64,000 nt of DNA from DATARH01 sp963778385 (GTDB taxonomy: Bacteria > Pseudomonadota > Alphaproteobacteria > ATCC43930 > CGMCC-115725), in contig CAVZUA010000041.1 of assembly GCA_963778385.1 (NCBI GenBank), positions 434,001-498,000 of the forward strand, given 5' to 3'. Made by a program: the position numbers and the translations under genes. Position 1 is the first letter of the stretch. Every line of letters begins with the position of its first letter. The notes beneath the pieces were generated by a model. The model was given only the letters and a program-made list of their open reading frames with translations, was not told the DNA's origin and made no database searches. Positions 52,012 through 61,566 of this stretch are shown here, piece by piece.

Positions 52012-53951
52012 TCAGGCAACTAGCACCTCGGTGCCGTGCTGACTGCTCGTCGCGAACCTGATCTGCCCCTGACGCAAACAACGCTGGCACACGTCACGCT
52101 CGACCCGCCCCTGTAGAAAGGCGCGACGCATCGCCATTATCCGAGGACTCGACTCCCATAGCTGCTTGATCGACGCCGTCGCTCCCTCCTTGGCGTCGGC
52201 GAAGGTGGTGCCACCGCTCAAATCAGTACAGCAGGCGCCGAGCGTACCGTTGCTGTGAATCACGAGCTGCCGCCATGGCGCGTTACAGAAACCGGTGGTC
52301 GCGCGTTCCCGCTCCACCAACTTGCCGTCGTCCGGATAGAGACCACCCGCCACCACCCGCTGCTTCAAAAAAAGAAGCTGGCCGGGATGTGAATTGCGCC
52401 GTAAACGGCAGACCTCCTCATCGACGGAGTTCTCCTCGATGCAGGTCTCACGGAGGCCCGCACGCTGGCAGAACTCGACCAGAAAGACATTCTTACGCCG
52501 CCGATACTCCGCCTCGGCGGCTGCACCCGGTTGCGGATAGTGGATGATCTGGAAACTCAGGTTCTGCGGAGCCGCCGAGCGGGCCCAGGCAGCTGTGTAG
52601 TTCGCAATGCGTGCGATATACGTGTCGAAATCGAGTTTGTTGTGCCGTTTGGCTAATTCCTCCGGCAATGTCGACATCGAAATCAGGGGGTCCATCCGGA
52701 TATCGAGAAAACTCGGATCGAGCCGCGAGCCATTGGTTGCCAGCCAGACCGCCAACCCATGGCTGTTCGCCAACAGCGCCATTTCCCGGAAACGCGGGTG
52801 GCTTGTCGGTTCACCATCGACCGCCAGCCTTACCGGCTTGGTCGTCATTGTAGCCACCTGCTCGATGACTTGCCGGAAGGTTTCGATCGACATCTCTTTT
52901 TTTCGCGCAGTCGCATCGGCGAGACGCAATAGGTGCAAGCAAAATTGCATACCGACGTTATCTCAATCAGCACGTCCGGATTGGCCAGGTCCGCCGCCAA
53001 CGCAGCCATGCCGGGTTGCCGGTGCGCCTCTTCGGCGACCGCCTCAGCAGCGGCCGCCAAATCCACGCGCCCGAGCTTGTGCAACGCCTGGGTCCGGCCG
53101 AGCCGCGCCCTTCGGTGATCCGGCAAGACCGCCAGCAGCGCTTCCCACCGCTCCAGCGCCGCCACCCAATCCTGCCGAGACTCTGCCAGTTCTCCCGCGT
53201 GGTATAGAGACCATTGCTCGCCGGGAAAGCGCTCGATCGTTTGGGCAAATGCAAGTTCCGCCTCGCCGAGTTGACCAAGGCCACGAAGGCTGTCGCCGAT
53301 CATGACGTGGCTTATCGGGTTATCGGGGAATCTCACGCAAAGCTGTTCTGCGCGTCGCAATGCCTCCGACCAGTCGCCCAATCGCTGGGCGACGAACGTG
53401 TCGTAATAGGCAATCCAAAAATCGTCAGGAAACCGACGTGTCGCCTCGCCCAAGATAATTTCGGCCCGCTTTACCTGTCCGGCATGGACATACGCCTCAC
53501 CGGCCTTGCGCCAGCACAACGCCTCTCCAGGGTTCTTCTCGCGCAGGGCTTCCCACGCCGCAACAGCGCGGGACCAGTCGCGCGCATCACTGGCCGCATT
53601 GGCGGCCGCCAGCGCCGCCGGCCACAAATCTTCGGCGACCGGTTCAAATACGGTTGCCGGATGATCTTTTTCTGTTTCCCGCTGTCCAGACAATAGCGGC
53701 GCCGCCTTCCCAACTCCTAAAGTCCAGGCCCACGATACCGCAAATCTGACCAGACTAGCGCTTAAACTCCGTGACCGTCGAAAGCGGAGAGGATGTACCT
53801 CGTGTCCTTTGGCGTGGGCGCCGCCGATCCCTTCACACACCGACCGAGCAGCTGTTCCGGCGAGCACTGGCTGATGTCGACCCGACGTGTTTGCGCCAGG
53901 GCGATCCGACGACCGCTTCCGGCGGATATTGTTGAAAAAGTCGGCCAGCAT
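52012..53951 (-). CDS. TPR-radical SAM/SPASM protein with a -1 frameshift
   Basis: The first frame holds TPR-like helices (WSRAVAAWEALREKNPGEAL, WSEALRRAEQLCVRFPDNPI) and then a radical SAM start, CNFACTYC (Cys-x3-Cys-x2-Cys). It ends after REKK at a run of seven A. The -1 frame continues EMSIETFRQVIEQVATM and VDGEPTSHPRFREMALLANSHGL and ends with SPASM cysteines (CNAPWRQLVIHSNGTLGACC, VCQRCLRQG). The slippery AAAAAAG is in the dnaX-like phase. Its N-terminus overlaps a MITE-like element, so the real start is unclear. The target peptide is unknown. Confidence 0.8.
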
Positions 53952-54082
53952 TTTTCTGTTGAAATATTATATCACGATTAGTAATGGTCTCAGTTACATT
54001 TATTCAATGAAACTTGTGTTCTTAAATCATCATTGCTCAAAACAGCCCGAATTTTTCCAGCGACGACTTTTTCAACAATATC
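53925..54082. mobile_element. MITE-like element (158 bp)
   Basis: GATATTGTTGAAAAAGTCG at 53925-53943 recurs in perfect inverted form at 54064-54082 (19 bases). The 120-base interior is markedly AT-rich compared with its surroundings and has no gene. The repeat resembles the end near the IS1182-type fragment at 24665, so a transposase of that type may mobilise it. Confidence 0.75.
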
Positions 54083-54303
54083 GGCGCGCAACCGACCTCC
54101 GCGAGGTATTGCTCGAACGGCTGCTTTGCCGTCCAAGAGCGGTCATTCGGCGAGAGTACGGGGAATGACGCAAACGCGCCGATAGCAGATCTGCGCGTCC
54201 GATCAGATGCAGACTTGCGAGCTTCGTCGACAGTATGTTTCCCATCGAAGCGAAAATTCACGGCCTTTCTCTACGACGTTGCCGGACCCCAGGGGTCAAC
54301 GGC
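54083..54303. other. Intergenic stretch, nothing recognised
   Basis: A short minus-strand frame (MNFRFDGKHTVDEARK) runs into the MITE, but no gene can be supported. Confidence 0.3.
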
Positions 54304-54840
54304 TCAGATATCACGCTGCTGAAGGCCGTGGTTGCTCCTCACGATTCCCAACAGCGCATAGACCTGCGTCGGCTTGCTCATGCCCTTGGCGATCACTGAT
54401 GCGATTGGTTTGAACCCGAACTTGCCGTCCACCCGATCGCGAACCGCCTCACTGACCAGTATTGAGGTCCCATAATCCTTGTTGAGGCCTTCGAGGCGCG
54501 CGGCGAGGTTCACGGTGGTGCCGAGCGCGGTGTACTCCATCCGCTCGGCGGAGCCGATATTGCCGACCACAACCTCACCGACATGGACGCCGATGCGGAG
54601 TTCGAACCGCGCCAATCCTTCAGCCGCGAATGCCACATTCAGCGCGTCGTTCGCCGATTTGGCGGCGAGCGCGGCGCGGCAGGCACGCTCGACATGATCT
54701 GGCTGCGGACGCGGCGCGTTCCAGAACACCATCACCGCGTCGCCGATGAATTTATCGACCGTGCCGCCCTCGGCCAGAAAAGCCTCGGTCAGCGCGGTAA
54801 AGTGGCGCGAGGTCTGCGGCTTCGAGGGTGCCAGCATCAT
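54304..54840 (-). pseudogene. Class III adenylate/guanylate cyclase, C-terminal part
   Basis: The fragment reads HFTALTEAFLAEGGTVDKFIGDAVMVFWNAP, then RIGVHVGEVVVGNIGSAERMEYTALGTTVNLAARLE, which is most of a CHD catalytic domain including one metal-binding Asp (KFIGD). The preceding strand with the first Asp is missing, together with any sensor domain, so it is truncated. It is head-to-head with the frameshifted gene at 54870. Confidence 0.85.
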
Positions 54841-54869
54841 TCTCGATGCTGATCCCGAGGTGTATCGGC

Positions 54870-55716
54870 TCGGCTATGGCACCGAAGCCGGCTTTTGTGA
54901 GTACGGGCATCACGATCCGCGATGCAATGCGAGCTTCGCGCGATGGCGACCTGCGGCGCGCGGTTCTAAACTGGGTGGATCGAACGGGGCCCTATGTCGA
55001 GGATGACCGGCTGGCGGAGGCCGACGATTATTTCGAGTATGCCAGTCTCGACATTACTGACAGCGGTTTAGGAGAGGCTACCCGGCGCATTAAGGCGGGC
55101 GATCGGGCACAAACTTTCAGCTTCGAGGGTGGCACGATCCGATTTTGCGATATCACCGCTGGCGGTCGATCATGGTCTGCCGGAGGCGCGCCTCGGGGTC
55201 TACAATGTCGAGAATGTCTGGACCGTAGATGAACTCGCAAACTCGGCCATAGCCGAAGGTCCGCCCATTACGTCTTGGCGGACGCTTGTAGATGCGGTCC
55301 GCCCACGCTTTCCCCACCTCGTAATCCCAGATAGCGTTTATCGGAATGCTGCGCTAGCGCGGGAACCCTTTGAGGCAACGATCCGTGATCGCGCGCTCGA
55401 TCTTTTTGGGCACCTTAACGCCTATATGGCCGGACGTGGACCTGATGGTGCCGAAGGTCCGGCTGCGCGCGAGGTGATCGAGAAATTTTTCGTCGGAGAC
55501 CGCGCGCTGTTCACGGGCGAATCCGAGACGAACCAGAAAGACTTCAAAGCTGATTTGACATTTCCGGACCCCGATGATCCAGACCAGGTGATATTTGCCC
55601 ACTGGCATGGAAAGATAAGCCGCCGTTTTTTTAGATTGCACTTCGAATGGCCGGTGCCGGCTAATGCGAAGAAGCTGAAAATTGTTTACCTCGGGCCAAA
55701 AATAACGAAAGGCTGA
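54870..55716 (+). pseudogene. Unknown conserved-type protein, frameshifted
   Basis: The first frame (AFVSTGITIRDAMRASRDGD, YFEYASLDITDSGLGEATRR, FSFEGGTIRF) is joined by a one-base excess of T near 55145 to the second frame AISPLAVDHGLPEARLGVYN through GKISRRFFRLHFEWPVP and LKIVYLGPKITKG. Together they give a coherent soluble protein of about 270 residues. I recognise no named family. The N-terminus appears cut at the junction with the cyclase fragment. Confidence 0.55.
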
Positions 55717-55753
55717 CCAAGGCCGTGGATGCCAATGGTCGAGACGTTGATCG

Positions 55754-55975
55754 CTATACCGAAACCCACTGTTTCCAATATTGCTCGGCTCCGTCCGTCT
55801 CCACGATCCTGGCCCATTGATCGTCGGCCTCGCATTTTGCCAGAAAGAATGACCCCATAGTCGATCGAGTCGGTCCGGTGGTTCCGGGCTCGTCTACCCA
55901 CCAGCGGTGGCGTGTGGACCGGATCACCTCTGACGGCCGACGCCTTGCAGCCTGCGCCGTTTCAGGTGGCTGCAC
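55754..55975 (-). CDS. Small hypothetical protein
   Basis: The frame encodes 73 residues with a Trp-rich, acidic end (KCEADDQWARIVETDGAEQYWKQW). It could be a real short protein; there is no clear ribosome binding site or family. Confidence 0.3.
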   Translation of the reverse strand: MQPPETAQAARRRPSEVIRSTRHRWWVDEPGTTGPTRSTMGSFFLAKCEADDQWARIVETDGAEQYWKQWVSV

Positions 55976-56014
55976 CTCCTGCGGTTGTACGACCGGCTCG
56001 TTACTAGCTTATGC

Positions 56015-56030
56015 TGTTCCACGTGGAACA
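56015..56030. promoter_or_regulatory. parS-like 16-bp palindrome, site 3
   Basis: TGTTCCACGTGGAACA, identical to site 1, extended by one complementary C-G pair at the edges. Confidence 0.55.
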
Positions 56031-56113
56031 GAATTGTGCGGTTCACAGAACCCATCCGCTCCACGAAATGCGCGAACGTCACAGCGACGGGCAGGCTCGC
56101 ATGGCCACCTTCT

Positions 56114-56129
56114 TGTTCCACGTGGAACA
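56114..56129. promoter_or_regulatory. parS-like 16-bp palindrome, site 4
   Basis: The same 16-bp sequence as site 1, but the palindrome extends to 22 bases (56111-56132) with TCT and AGA arms. Confidence 0.55.
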
Positions 56130-56294
56130 AGAAATTGATCCGTCTTCCCACGATCCTCCGACGCCCATCCGTGCGTTGAGCAAACCGGGGTGAATTGGGA
56201 CGCTCTATCACGGGCCACGGCGGGTAAAGTCCGGCCGTTTTCTCCGTGACACGGTAGGCGTGGCACACAAAGGCAAAGCTCGATAGCCGCCTCC

Positions 56295-56310
56295 CGTTCC
56301 ACGTGGAACG
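56295..56310. promoter_or_regulatory. parS-like palindrome, site 5
   Basis: CGTTCCACGTGGAACG keeps the 14-bp core; the outer T-A pair is replaced by C-G and the palindrome extends to 20 bases with CC and GG, so the arms change in a paired way. Confidence 0.5.
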
Positions 56311-56356
56311 GGACCGGTCCGTTCCGCAAAATGCGCGATCGTCACGGGGACGGGCA

Positions 56357-56545
56357 TCAAGAGCCACCATAGTACCTGCGTGGGACTTTGATGAGACGCC
56401 GCAACTCCCGCATTCCCTCGATTCGGGTTTTGGAATAACGACCGTGAATCCAGTTGCCGTGCCGGCGATGGGGGACCGACATTGGCGGTTTCCGCAAAGC
56501 TCGAAATGCCGCCCAACCGGTCGGGGCGTTCGAGCGCCCGTTCAT
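56357..56545 (-). CDS. orfB, repeat unit copy 3
   Basis: The 62-residue protein MNGRSNAPTGWAAFRALRKP...HGNWIHGRYSKTRIEGM matches orfB of copies 1 and 2, with a few substitutions and a different tail (KVPRRYYGGS). Its ATG overlaps the TGA of orfA by 4 bases. It is the last gene of the satellite-like element, followed by palindromes. Function unknown. Confidence 0.65.
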   Translation of the reverse strand: MNGRSNAPTGWAAFRALRKPPMSVPHRRHGNWIHGRYSKTRIEGMRELRRLIKVPRRYYGGS

Positions 56546-56802
56546 GCTGGTTCTCCGGTCTCGGGCCACATGGCGTCTCCGGCAGCCGCGAGGTGAGGTG
56601 CCGCTTCCAAGAACCGGGTCACCGCCCAAGCAATGGCCCGTTTGTCTCGGTTACCGGTGTCCAGGAGGGCCAACCGCTCCAGTGCGGATAGCTGGTGCGG
56701 TGCTACCTCTATAGGCACCAACACGCGCCCATGCCGACGCCGCTCGCGATATGCCTCGCTGCGCTCGCGTGCCCGCTCCCTAGTTTCCTGCCTCACCGTC
56801 AT
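56542..56802 (-). CDS. orfA, complete copy
   Basis: The 86-residue protein begins with a very basic helix (MTVRQETRERARERSEAYRE) followed by HGRVLVPIEVAPHQLSALERL, ALLDTGNRDKRAIAWAVTRF and a short end. A beta strand plus helices after a basic arm resembles a ribbon-helix-helix or similar small DNA-binding layout. It is the only complete copy; truncated versions occur at 1301 and 11754. It follows the VapE-type gene in the same direction, which suggests that it belongs to that element. Confidence 0.6.
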   Translation of the reverse strand: MTVRQETRERARERSEAYRERRRHGRVLVPIEVAPHQLSALERLALLDTGNRDKRAIAWAVTRFLEAAPHLAAAGDAMWPETGEPA

Positions 56803-56965
56803 CGCGTCACGCTTTTACCTCGATTCGCTCGCTGCGCTCAGGTCACACCATCAACTCTGGGGCGTGGATTTTACCCTAATAACTTGATGGCGCCCACGAA
56901 TGGCCCTTTCAGTCCCGGGCGGTGCAGTCGGTGAAGTCAGTGAAATCCCATTACTCCCTACGACC

Positions 56966-58451
56966 TCATCCTTCACGCGCGTGCGTCCTTGCGAAGGACC
57001 TCAGGGTTGGTTCGAAAGTGGTCGAAGAAGAAAATGGCGGATCACTGACTTCACTGACGACACTGACGGAAGAGTTCGCTCTTAGTAGCTCGTTCGCCGC
57101 TGCGATCCGGTCGCGCACTGCGAGTTCGGCGCGAGCGTATACCGCTTGCCGCCTGCCCAAAATTTTCCAAAGGCCATCCCGCGCGTCCGGGTTCCGAACC
57201 GGCGTGTAGCCGCATCGCTCGAGGCGGTGTGGGATCACCCGGCGGTTCTTGCGGTCCCTGATCCAATCCCCGAAATCGCCTTCGGCGGCGGCGTGAATAT
57301 GACCAAGCGCGACGACTTTCGGATTGCCGATGCGGTCCAGGAGATCCGATATCTCTGCCTCTTCGCCAGGGCGGCCCGCATCGACGATCTGCCAGAAGGT
57401 GGCCGTCTTCGGCGGCGGCTCCTTCGGATTGAATGCAGAGAGGTCGCGCTGCCGGAGCCACGCGCCGACGTGGTCAAGACCGCCGTCGTCGAAATATCCC
57501 CAGAGCCCCTGCCAATAGGCCCCATCAAAATCTTCCTTCGTCAACTCCGACCAAGCCACGTAGTGCCGTCGGTCGTCCGGGTCCAGATAGAGGCCATCGT
57601 TCTTGTGGTTCGTTGTGATAATCACGCCGCAGCAGTTGACGATCAAGTATTCGCGCAAGTGCTTCTCGTCGACACGTAGCACGTCGGGAGGTGCCGCGAT
57701 GTAGCTCTTGGTATGGTCATAAAACTTGCGTCGATCAAAATCGCCAAGGTCGCACGCTTCGCTGATGCGCAGGATCACAGACTTCAAAAAGCCGTTGAAG
57801 CGTCCGAGGATTTGCGTCGGCGAGGCTTCCTGGAAATTCCAGGCGCCGACCGCATGCTTTACCGGCTCCAAGAGCGTGTCTTTGCCGATCCCTTGCGCCC
57901 CGCCAAGCACTAAGGCGTGGTTGATCTTCTCGTTAGGCCGCTGCACGCGGTGGGCGAGCCAATCGAAGATATGTTCGGCTTCGTCGGGAAACACACGTTT
58001 GACATGATCGAGCCAAAACCTGGCCTTGGCGGGATCTCCAGGTGGGATCCTCGGCGGGCAATAGAGATTAAAGCATCTAACGCCGGGACGCTCGATCCAG
58101 CCTCCCTCGAAAATCAGCCTGTCCTCGATCACCTGTGGCAATCCCGGTTGCCCAGGTCATCTGCTCAACCGGCCGGAGCTGGTCGAGCCATGCGCTGGCC
58201 GGCATTGTGACGGGCTTACCGTCCTCTAAGACGGGATTGCCGTTCCTGTTGGTGTCCACGATCGGCGGAATGCGCGCGTTGACACTCGCGGCCGGCCAAA
58301 GGCAGCGCGTCGGCGCAAAGATGTACTGGTGCGTCGGCATGAAGGCGTAGAAATCCTCGAGCGATATCGTTCCTGTCCGTTGTTTCTGGCGCAAAGCTAC
58401 TGCTTCGCCGCTGAGTTCGGCGTCGCCATCCCGGATGCGGTCACGCGGCAT
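56966..58451 (-). pseudogene. VapE/DUF5906-type primase-helicase, frameshifted
   Basis: The first frame (to about 58150) contains ISLEDFYAFMPTHQYIFAPT and DQLRPVEQMTWA; after a one-base excess the second frame continues PQVIEDRLIFEGGWIERPGV with the ATPase motifs GGAQGIGKDTLLEPVKHAVG (Walker A) and REYLIVNCCGVIITTNHKND. This is the superfamily 3-like helicase half of a virulence-associated E or phage primase-helicase. If the shift is real, replication of the element is impaired. Confidence 0.8.
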
Positions 58452-58594
58452 TACTGCTGCTCCGCGGGCGCGACATCCCGGCGGAAAAGGCGCGCTCGAA
58501 TCAAAGGCCGCTTGCGGAGCTCACCTTGCCAGTGGCAAGGGAACATGGGCCAGCGGCGCGCGCCGTATGCAAGAGCGGCATCACGGGCCGCCAT
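58451..58594 (-). pseudogene. Bifunctional DNA primase/polymerase N-terminal remnant
   Basis: The reading MAARDAALAYGARRWPMFPCHW followed by KRPLI is the first segment of a prim-pol domain (ALAYAxRGWPVFPC...KRPL). The domain stops after 45 residues, directly before the VapE-type gene. It is either a remnant or a shortened version fused in ancestral elements. Confidence 0.5.
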
Positions 58595-58647
58595 AACCAG
58601 CCCCGATTGCGGTACCCGCCGGGTTGGTTTCGTTCGAGCGGCACAGC

Positions 58648-58977
58648 TCACGCCCCCTTGCGGCGATCCGAGGTCGAGCGCCGCGGTCCGGAAAGCCGCT
58701 CCGCGGCCCAAAGATCGAGCGACTCGGTTCTGTAATAGGTGGTTCGGCCGAATAGTTCGAAGACAGGACCGCCACCCAAACAGGCCCTTTTCGCCAATGT
58801 GGTTGGTGCTTCCTGCAAGCCGTGCACTTCGGCCAAGTATGCACTTGCTTCTCGGCGTCGCACTCGAAGTGGCCAGTCCGCGCGGTTCCGCCTTTGTAGT
58901 AGGGGAGAGGCACCGGCAGCCTCGCGGGCCAGATCTGCATCGAATGCTCTGTCGATAGAATTGGTCATTTCCGTCAT
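58648..58977 (-). CDS. AlpA/excisionase-like DNA-binding protein
   Basis: The central pattern LRVRRREASAYLAEVHGLQE and GGPVFELFGRTTYYRTESLDLWAAERLS is that of helix-turn-helix 17/AlpA-type proteins, small winged-helix regulators common in satellites and integrative elements. I use the ATG of MTEMTNSIDRAF (109 residues). It probably controls excision or replication genes that follow downstream on the same strand. Confidence 0.75.
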   Translation of the reverse strand: MTEMTNSIDRAFDADLAREAAGASPLLQRRNRADWPLRVRRREASAYLAEVHGLQEAPTTLAKRACLGGGPVFELFGRTTYYRTESLDLWAAERLSGPRRSTSDRRKGA

Positions 58978-59076
58978 CCCTCCGCTGAACACGGTAATTG
59001 CGCGCAATGAGAGGGATTTTCGGGCCGATGCCTTCTTTTGGAAACTACTGCGAACTACTTTTGCAGTAGGAGCGCT

Positions 59077-59856
59077 CTATCGATAGGTCAGTTTCCGTGG
59101 CGCTTGATAGGCCTCGGCGATAGCAAGTTCATCCGGGAGCAAGGGCGGCGGTACAAATGAGCCGTGCGGCTCGATACCGCGCAACAACCAAATTTCTTGA
59201 GGATCGAGCAGGGGCTCACTTTGGCTGTACGGTATGAAGCCGGTGGCGAAGCGCTCGTATGCTGCGATCAACGAGAGCGTCACGTCGAGTTCTTCGTGAT
59301 AGGCATGCTTCATCCGCTCGTCGATTTCATCGTCATCAACGGCACCATTACACGCTAGATGAAACGCAACCTCGAAGGCCGCGCAGAAATGCGCCACCGG
59401 CTTGTAATGCGACCACACGCTCCTAAGGGTTCTCTTGGACAAAGGAAGGCCGAAAAGGGGGGCCTGAAGGATCGCCAGTGCCTTGTTAAGGCTTGCGCCT
59501 CCGGGCAACGCCCGATGATGTACATCCATCGCCCAAACCAACCCTAATGCCCTCCCGACAGTAAGCATTTTGGGTATCTGCTGGAGCATGGCGTTCTGCT
59601 GTTTGCTATAGGGATCAGACTCACTCGCCGTCTTGAAGCTGCCGGCTCGTCGAAACCAATCCTTGACCTGAGAGACGGCTTCTGGCTCGTCGTTCCCATC
59701 CCTCATTCCAAGAAGCGTCACCGGCAGAGCCGACTGCCGCCTTCGTCTGCCAGCTTTGTCCTTGGGGTGGACCATCGCACCGATGACATCGAAAGCAAGG
59801 TCAAGCCGTTTGTGCGGCGTGTCCAAACGCTCGCCGACGTCGATAATTGGCATCAT
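59077..59856 (-). CDS. Hypothetical protein of the integrative element
   Basis: The 259-residue soluble protein has helical segments (AMLQQIPKMLTVGRALGLVW, HFCAAFEVAFHLACNG, EELDVTLSLIAAYERFATGF). I recognise no domain, but the position between integrase and AlpA-like gene is typical for element-specific cargo. IS21 is inserted about 20 bases before its ATG, so its original promoter is probably lost. Confidence 0.6.
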   Translation of the reverse strand: MMPIIDVGERLDTPHKRLDLAFDVIGAMVHPKDKAGRRRRQSALPVTLLGMRDGNDEPEAVSQVKDWFRRAGSFKTASESDPYSKQQNAMLQQIPKMLTVGRALGLVWAMDVHHRALPGGASLNKALAILQAPLFGLPLSKRTLRSVWSHYKPVAHFCAAFEVAFHLACNGAVDDDEIDERMKHAYHEELDVTLSLIAAYERFATGFIPYSQSEPLLDPQEIWLLRGIEPHGSFVPPPLLPDELAIAEAYQAPRKLTYR

Positions 59857-60039
59857 ATGCGGCGCGGCAAACAGAGTGAGAATCGCACGTCAACCAGGAT
59901 GAGAAAGTGTCGCCGGATTGGTGACGTCAGGAGGGCGTAGCCCGAGTGACGTTGCGAATCCGGCGAACGGCGTGCCCCCGGAGGGGGCGCGTTTGCTGGC
60001 GGTCGCGGCCGGCCGGATAGGAAGCGGGTTCTTCATGCG

Positions 60040-61566
60040 ATGAGGAACCGCCCCTTGCCCGGCCGCCACATCACCGATTGCCAGATGAGGCTATACATGA
60101 GTTTCCGTCACACCGAGCCGCCGGTCATCGCCGCGGCCAAGGCCGGGTTCAGCACCGCCACCGCCTACCGCATCGAGGAGGATCATCGGCTCCCGTCGCA
60201 GAAGAAAGCGCCGCGCGAGCGTCGACGGCGCGATCCGCTTGGCGCTGTCTGGTACGGCGAGGTGGTGCCGTTGCTCAAGAGCACCCCGGGCCTGCGGCCG
60301 ATCGCCATTTTCGACGAGGTCCGGCGGCGCCATCCCGAGATCGGCCCCGGTATTCGGCGTACCCTGGAGCGGCGCATCCGCACGTGGCGGGCGCTCAACG
60401 GCGCCGAGCAGGACGTCATCTTCCGGCAGGAGCATCCGCCGGGGCGGCTCGGTCTGTCCGATTTCACCGATATGCACGATCACCGCGTCTGTATCGCCGA
60501 TGTGCCGCTCGATCATCGGCTCTATCACTTCCGCCTGGCTTTCTCGGGCTGGGAACACGCCCATGTCGTGCTCGGCGGGGAGAGCTTCGTAGCGCTGGCC
60601 GAAGGATTACAGAATGCGCTGTGGGCGCTCGGCCGCGCGCCGCTGCAGCATCGCAGCGACAGCCTGTCGGCCGCCTTCCGCAACCTCGATCGTGATGCGC
60701 AGGAGGATCAGACGCGCCGCTACGAAGCGCTGTGCCTGCATTACGGCATGGAGCCGACCCGCAACAATCGCGGCGTGGCGCACGAGAACGGTTCGATCGA
60801 AAGCCCACACGGCCATCTCAAGCAGGCGCTCGAAGATGCGCTGCTGCTGCGCGGCTCGCGCGAGTTCGACACGCTCGACGCATACCGCCGCTTCGTCGAC
60901 GAGATCGTCGGCCGGCGCAATGCGCGCAACGCCAAGCGGCTCGATCTCGAGCGCCACGCCCTGCAATCGCTGCCGGCGCGCCGGACAACCGATTACGAGG
61001 AGACAATCGTCACCGTCACCTCGACCAGCGGGTTCATTCTCAAGCGGGTGTTCTATTCGGTGCCCTCGCGCCTGATCAGTCACCGGCTCCGGGTACGCCT
61101 CTACGACGACCGGCTCGAATGCTTCCTCGGCGCGACCGCATTGATGACCCTGCGCCGCGGCCGCCCGCACGCCGACCGCAAGCATGGCCATGTCGTCGAT
61201 TACCGCCACGTCATCCACGCCCTGCGCCGAAAGCCCATGGCTTTGCTCAACCTGGTCTATCGCGAGCAGCTCTTCCCGCGCCACGCTTATCAGCGCGCCT
61301 TCGAGGCAATGCTGGCAGGCGACGGCGAGAAGCGGGCGTGCCGCACCATGGTCGGGCTGCTGGCGCTGGCCCATGATCGTGCTTGCGAGGCCGAACTCGC
61401 TCAAGCCATCGAGGCCGAGCTCGATGCCGGCAGATTGCCCGATCTCGATTGCCTCGGCCGGCGCTTCGCGCCCAATCCCGCCGCCATTCCCGACATCACT
61501 GTCGAGCTGGTGCCGCTGCATCTTTACGACGAACTCGGCACCGTCCGGGCCGGGGGTGCAGCATGA
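60040..61566 (+). CDS. istA: IS21 transposase IstA
   Basis: The 508-residue protein starts near GRHITDCQMRLYMSFR, has a helix-turn-helix (AAAKAGFSTATAYRIEEDHRLPS), and the DDE domain with LGLSDFTDMHDHRV, RRYEALCLHYG and NNRGVAHENGSIESPHGHLKQA as catalytic regions. The C-terminal Mu-transposase-like domain (VFYSVPSRLISHRLRVRLYD) is intact. It overlaps istB by 4 bases. Confidence 0.95.
   Translation: MRNRPLPGRHITDCQMRLYMSFRHTEPPVIAAAKAGFSTATAYRIEEDHRLPSQKKAPRERRRRDPLGAVWYGEVVPLLKSTPGLRPIAIFDEVRRRHPEIGPGIRRTLERRIRTWRALNGAEQDVIFRQEHPPGRLGLSDFTDMHDHRVCIADVPLDHRLYHFRLAFSGWEHAHVVLGGESFVALAEGLQNALWALGRAPLQHRSDSLSAAFRNLDRDAQEDQTRRYEALCLHYGMEPTRNNRGVAHENGSIESPHGHLKQALEDALLLRGSREFDTLDAYRRFVDEIVGRRNARNAKRLDLERHALQSLPARRTTDYEETIVTVTSTSGFILKRVFYSVPSRLISHRLRVRLYDDRLECFLGATALMTLRRGRPHADRKHGHVVDYRHVIHALRRKPMALLNLVYREQLFPRHAYQRAFEAMLAGDGEKRACRTMVGLLALAHDRACEAELAQAIEAELDAGRLPDLDCLGRRFAPNPAAIPDITVELVPLHLYDELGTVRAGGAA

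Larger units (their letters stand above)
55976..56356. other. Non-coding tail of repeat unit copy 3 with three parS-like palindromes
   Basis: No gene is supported. It carries three palindromes and blocks resembling the tails of copies 1 and 2 (GTTTTCTCCGTGACACGG, GGCGTGGCAC). Confidence 0.6.
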
